DNA from: Heliopora coerulea
Lineage: Eukaryota; Cnidaria; Anthozoa; Scleralcyonacea; Helioporidae
Direction of reading: 5' to 3'
DNA: 64,000 nt
Assembly (NCBI GenBank): GCA_030142905.1
Contig: JASJOG010000043.1
Span: 1-64,000, forward strand
This document shows, in pieces, positions 55,058 through 64,000 of this stretch. The stretch's first letter is position 1. The number at the start of each line of letters is the position of its first letter. The notes below the pieces were generated by a model, which did no database searches, had not been told where the DNA came from, and worked only from the letters and a program-made list of their open reading frames with translations. Position numbers and translations under genes: made by a program.

Positions 55058-55236
55058 AGAGATTAAAATAATTTACAATATTAGAATTTAAATAGAATCC
55101 TAAAGAATATATTACAATAAAATTATATACTAAGTAAAATAAATAACTAAAAAAGTTTTGACTTAATCGAGTCTGATTGTCCGTTTAAACTAGGTCTATA
55201 TTGTTTTATTAACAGCATCTCATAAATTAAATTTAC

Positions 55237-55527
55237 TCAGTGAGTAAATTTGATTGTTTAATTTATGAGATGCTGTTAATAAAACAATATAGACCTAGTT
55301 TAAACGGACAATCAGACTCGATTAAGTCAAAACTTTTTTAGTTATTTATTTTACTTAGTATATAATTTTATTGTAATATATTCTTTAGGATTCTATTTAA
55401 ATTCTAATATTGTAAATTATTTTAATCTCTCTTGAAAATGATGTCAAGATGACATCGAAACGTCGAGTAGCTCTTATATCGCTAATTTTTATTATTAAAT
55501 GTTTTAAAAGAAGACTTTTTATTAAGA
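55237..55527 (+). repeat. inverted terminal block of PLE-2
   Basis: Reverse complement of the adjacent block. TTTACTCA|GTGAGTAAA forms the head-to-head junction at 55236/55237. It includes the last PLE ORF codons, the stop, the hammerhead-like motif and the first ORF codons, i.e. a 3'-end/5'-start junction as expected from a tandem template. Confidence 0.9.
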
Positions 55528-55539
55528 CACATATATGCA

Positions 55540-57108
55540 GTCATCATATTTTTCATTTTTATTCAAGAACGTTAATGTATATTAGATTGATATCATTAGC
55601 CGTTGAAAATGTTGATCGTTGTTACTAGATCAAACTCAAATGTTACCTGCGGAAATTAGTCGTGGTTTGACAAGTAATGTTACATGATCCGCTATTGTGA
55701 GTTTACATCGAAACGTAATCCTGAGAACCTCGACAGCTCTGGATTAGTGCTCATATCCTGCAAAGTGAAACAAGTGGCCTTGCTTCCCCAAGCACAGTTG
55801 AAGTACCACATGAACTACTGAATTTGGCTCAAATATTCTCATTTAGTTGTCGACATTTATTAAAAACTTACGGTTCGTTTCGTAACAAACATACATTCTA
55901 TAGCCATTGCTGAATGTGCGTTGCGCTCAAATATCTCTAAACCTTTGAACTCCCGTTAACTGTAAGTGTGTTACCTACTATGCATTTAAAATGAAACAGA
56001 GGGACTTTTTCCAATTAAGCTCCGGTAAATTGATCTCGATTAAAGAAATAACAAATGTTTAAATGTAGGTGAGTTTTCTAATGACTGGATATTATACAAG
56101 ACCGGGAAATATCAAAGAACTTCATTTAACAAGTTAATAAACACTCGACTGACAAGCTCGAAGACAAAAATGCAGTGATGCATTTTGATATTGGTTCGAT
56201 ACATTCAGGGAATTACCGAGCACTCACTTCCTGTGCCCAGAACTTTCTCTTGGGTCTCATATTCACAAAAGTCGTGACTGGCTTGTATCACGATATACAG
56301 ATATTGGGTATTGTATTTATATCGCGCTACAAGACGGACTCGAATTTTTTAATTAACAAATAAACAAATAGATATAATTAAATGTTTCTATTACAGTGCT
56401 GAGACACGAAAGTTATTTCCTGTTTGTTTTATAAAAGAAGCTAGGTTTTTTCGAGTTTTTGTGACGTCATCCATGTCTTTGTACTCTAATACAAAAAGAA
56501 ATGACGTCAGCCGTGTTTCTGTGCTCGGAAAGAAAACGAGAGTCATCCAATTAGAGCGCGCGTAGCACGCGTGTTATTGTATAATCGCTTCTACAACTGT
56601 TAATAAAATGTAAAATTAAACAGAAGGTTATCTCTGGCAAGACAAGGAGACACATGCGCCTACGTGGTTAATGAAATCCAAGCAGCAGAGTCTGTGAATG
56701 TGGTACTAAAATGATGTTGTCTACCACATTGGCAGTCAACGATAAAACAATTTCTTCTGCCTTTTTTTCGCGAATTATCAATGGATTGTGAATGCAAAAA
56801 AACAGTTGCTGGGACTAAAGTTAAGGTGGCATCAAACAATTTCTTGAAAAGTGGGATGGAAGTTTGAAAGAGTGCAAATTTGACCCACAAAAAATTATAA
56901 ATAAATGTCTTTCAGGAGAATGAAACGTTTTGAAATGGAAAGAAAACATTTTTGGAATCAAAGATATTGTTGGGGAAATCGTTCCACATTTTCCTATGGG
57001 AAAATTTCACGTTTCAATTTGGTTCCTATTTTCCGTTCCACCGTAATACTTTCTAGACACTGGAGATCCCTTACTATTATACTCTAGCAAAAGCCAAACG
57101 ATTTTACC
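55540..57108. other. intergenic region upstream of ATP6V1B
   Basis: No gene recognised. Two TGACGTCA-like CRE half/whole sites (GTGACGTCATC at about 56460 and ATGACGTCAG at about 56502) are spaced about 40 bases apart. The rest is featureless AT-rich sequence. Confidence 0.45.
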
Positions 57109-57428
57109 CAGGGTGGCGGAACGTAGAAATTATTGGGGGGCACACTCTAGTTTAGAGTTCGCATTCTGCAGTGGCGACGCGCAGGCCCGCGTAAGCTTGT
57201 TCCAGGCCCTATTCGCCAACTGATGAACGCTGGTCACACGTAGAGTCAGGAAATGTTGGGCAATGAATGTAAACACGAGAACGTGCCATATTTTGTTTTT
57301 AGTTCAAGACAGCAAAATACTATAATTGTCCATATTAAAAAACCAATGTTGTATAAACAATTTTTTCGGGGGCAGGCCCCCTAACAAAACTATTGAGGGG
57401 GGCAGTGCCCCCATTCCCGCCGCCCCTG
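57109..57428. mobile_element. possible non-autonomous hAT element
   Basis: CAGGGTGGCGGAACG at the left and CCGCCGCCCCTG at the right form degenerate TIRs, with GGGGGGCA and GGGGGCAGTGCCCCC inside, a common non-autonomous hAT look. No clean 8-bp target duplication. Confidence 0.45.
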
Positions 57429-57636
57429 TTACTGTCGCAAATGCCAGACGATTTAGCTCGTCAATGGAAGACCCAGTTTTGGGAGAATGCTGAGATAAAA
57501 TAATGTGTGGGGGCAATTGATCTGTACTACCAGCTCGTCAAAATAAAATTTGGTCTTAACATTTCTTGGAATTACCGAAAATGACGTTTCAAAGTCACCT
57601 TCCCTAGCCACCTTAAACTCAACGGATCACGGAAAA

Positions 57637-57644
57637 GTCACGTG
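57637..57644 (+). promoter_or_regulatory. CLEAR-type E-box GTCACGTG at the ATP6V1B start
   Basis: GTCACGTG lies 29 bases before the start codon of a V-ATPase subunit gene. In vertebrates MiT/TFE factors drive lysosomal and V-ATPase genes through GTCACGTGAC sites near the TSS; here 8 of the 10 consensus bases match in a row (next bases TG, not AC). Regulatory role inferred. Confidence 0.5.
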
Positions 57645-57672
57645 TGGTTGGTTGGATCATTAGAAAACCAAG

Positions 57673-63933
<6,261 letters not shown>

Positions 63934-64000
63934 GTAAGAACTAATTATAAAACAAACTACATGCAATTATTTCTATTCGGGTAAAACCTTGTAGTTTTTG

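Larger units (their letters stand above)
52413..55527 (-). mobile_element. near-intact Penelope-like element (PLE-2)
   Basis: Flanked by the 12-bp CACATATATGCA duplication. Reading the minus strand from 55527 downwards: an inverted 290-bp block (55237-55527), a partial upstream copy of the 3' end plus hammerhead-like motif (55236-54989), the full ORF, and a second 3' end plus motif (to 52413). The partial head-to-tail copy and the inverted terminal block are the classical Penelope pLTR layout. Confidence 0.95.

Noticed and set aside
56460..56512. Two CRE-like TGACGTCA sites treated as the ATP6V1B promoter
   Set aside because: They are about 1.2 kb upstream with a hAT-like element in between. 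The start-proximal E-box/TISU signals make a closer promoter more likely.

Overview
The window is animal nuclear DNA: intron-rich, AT-rich and full of transposons. The organism is most likely a cnidarian, probably a stony coral or anemone. That is inferred from protein divergence, compact introns, abundant Penelope-like, CR1-like, pogo, hAT and mariner elements, and tRNA-like SINEs. No species can be named from sequence alone. Three conserved housekeeping or signalling genes, all on the + strand, frame a repeat-dominated middle.

Positions 1-18000 hold the 3' part of a DOCK-family Rho GEF gene. I resolved 25 exons and all phases agree, from before the DHR-2 domain to the proline-rich tail and stop at 17882. 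Its introns carry a mellifera-like mariner with a one-base frameshift, a long hairpin with a tRNA-like apex, a hammerhead-like inverted-repeat element, several MITE-like palindromes and many microsatellites. Positions 18000-20950 are intergenic with inverted repeats. Positions 20957-28054 hold a complete B55-type regulatory subunit of protein phosphatase 2A (8 coding exons, 446 residues). An initiator tRNA-Met gene with a Pol III terminator lies at 29248-29319.

Positions 29737-50806 are a direct tandem duplication. Copy A is 29737-36063 and copy B is 43437-50806. Each carries two exons of a minus-strand CAP-superfamily (GAPR-1-like) gene and matching SINEs. A 7.4 kb pogo-family transposon (36064-43436) lies exactly at the junction, with TA dinucleotides at all four breakpoints. 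The pogo element encodes a broken DDE transposase and, divergently, an intact HIRAN-like ORF. It was invaded by a Penelope-like element (15-bp target duplication), itself invaded by a CR1-like LINE with an SGNH-type ORF1. Copy-specific insertions distinguish the copies: a hAT fragment in A, and a LINE and a hAT MITE in B.

Positions 52413-55527 hold a nearly intact Penelope-like element with an uninterrupted 822-residue RT plus GIY-YIG ORF, flanked by 12-bp target duplications. Its ATG lies inside a hammerhead-like motif. Positions 57673-63933 hold the first 14 exons of V-ATPase subunit B, which runs off the window. An E-box of the CLEAR type and a TISU/YY1-like context surround its start codon.

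The three genes are not an operon and share no pathway. The notable biology is the transposon-centred tandem duplication and the Penelope/hammerhead family present in several forms.
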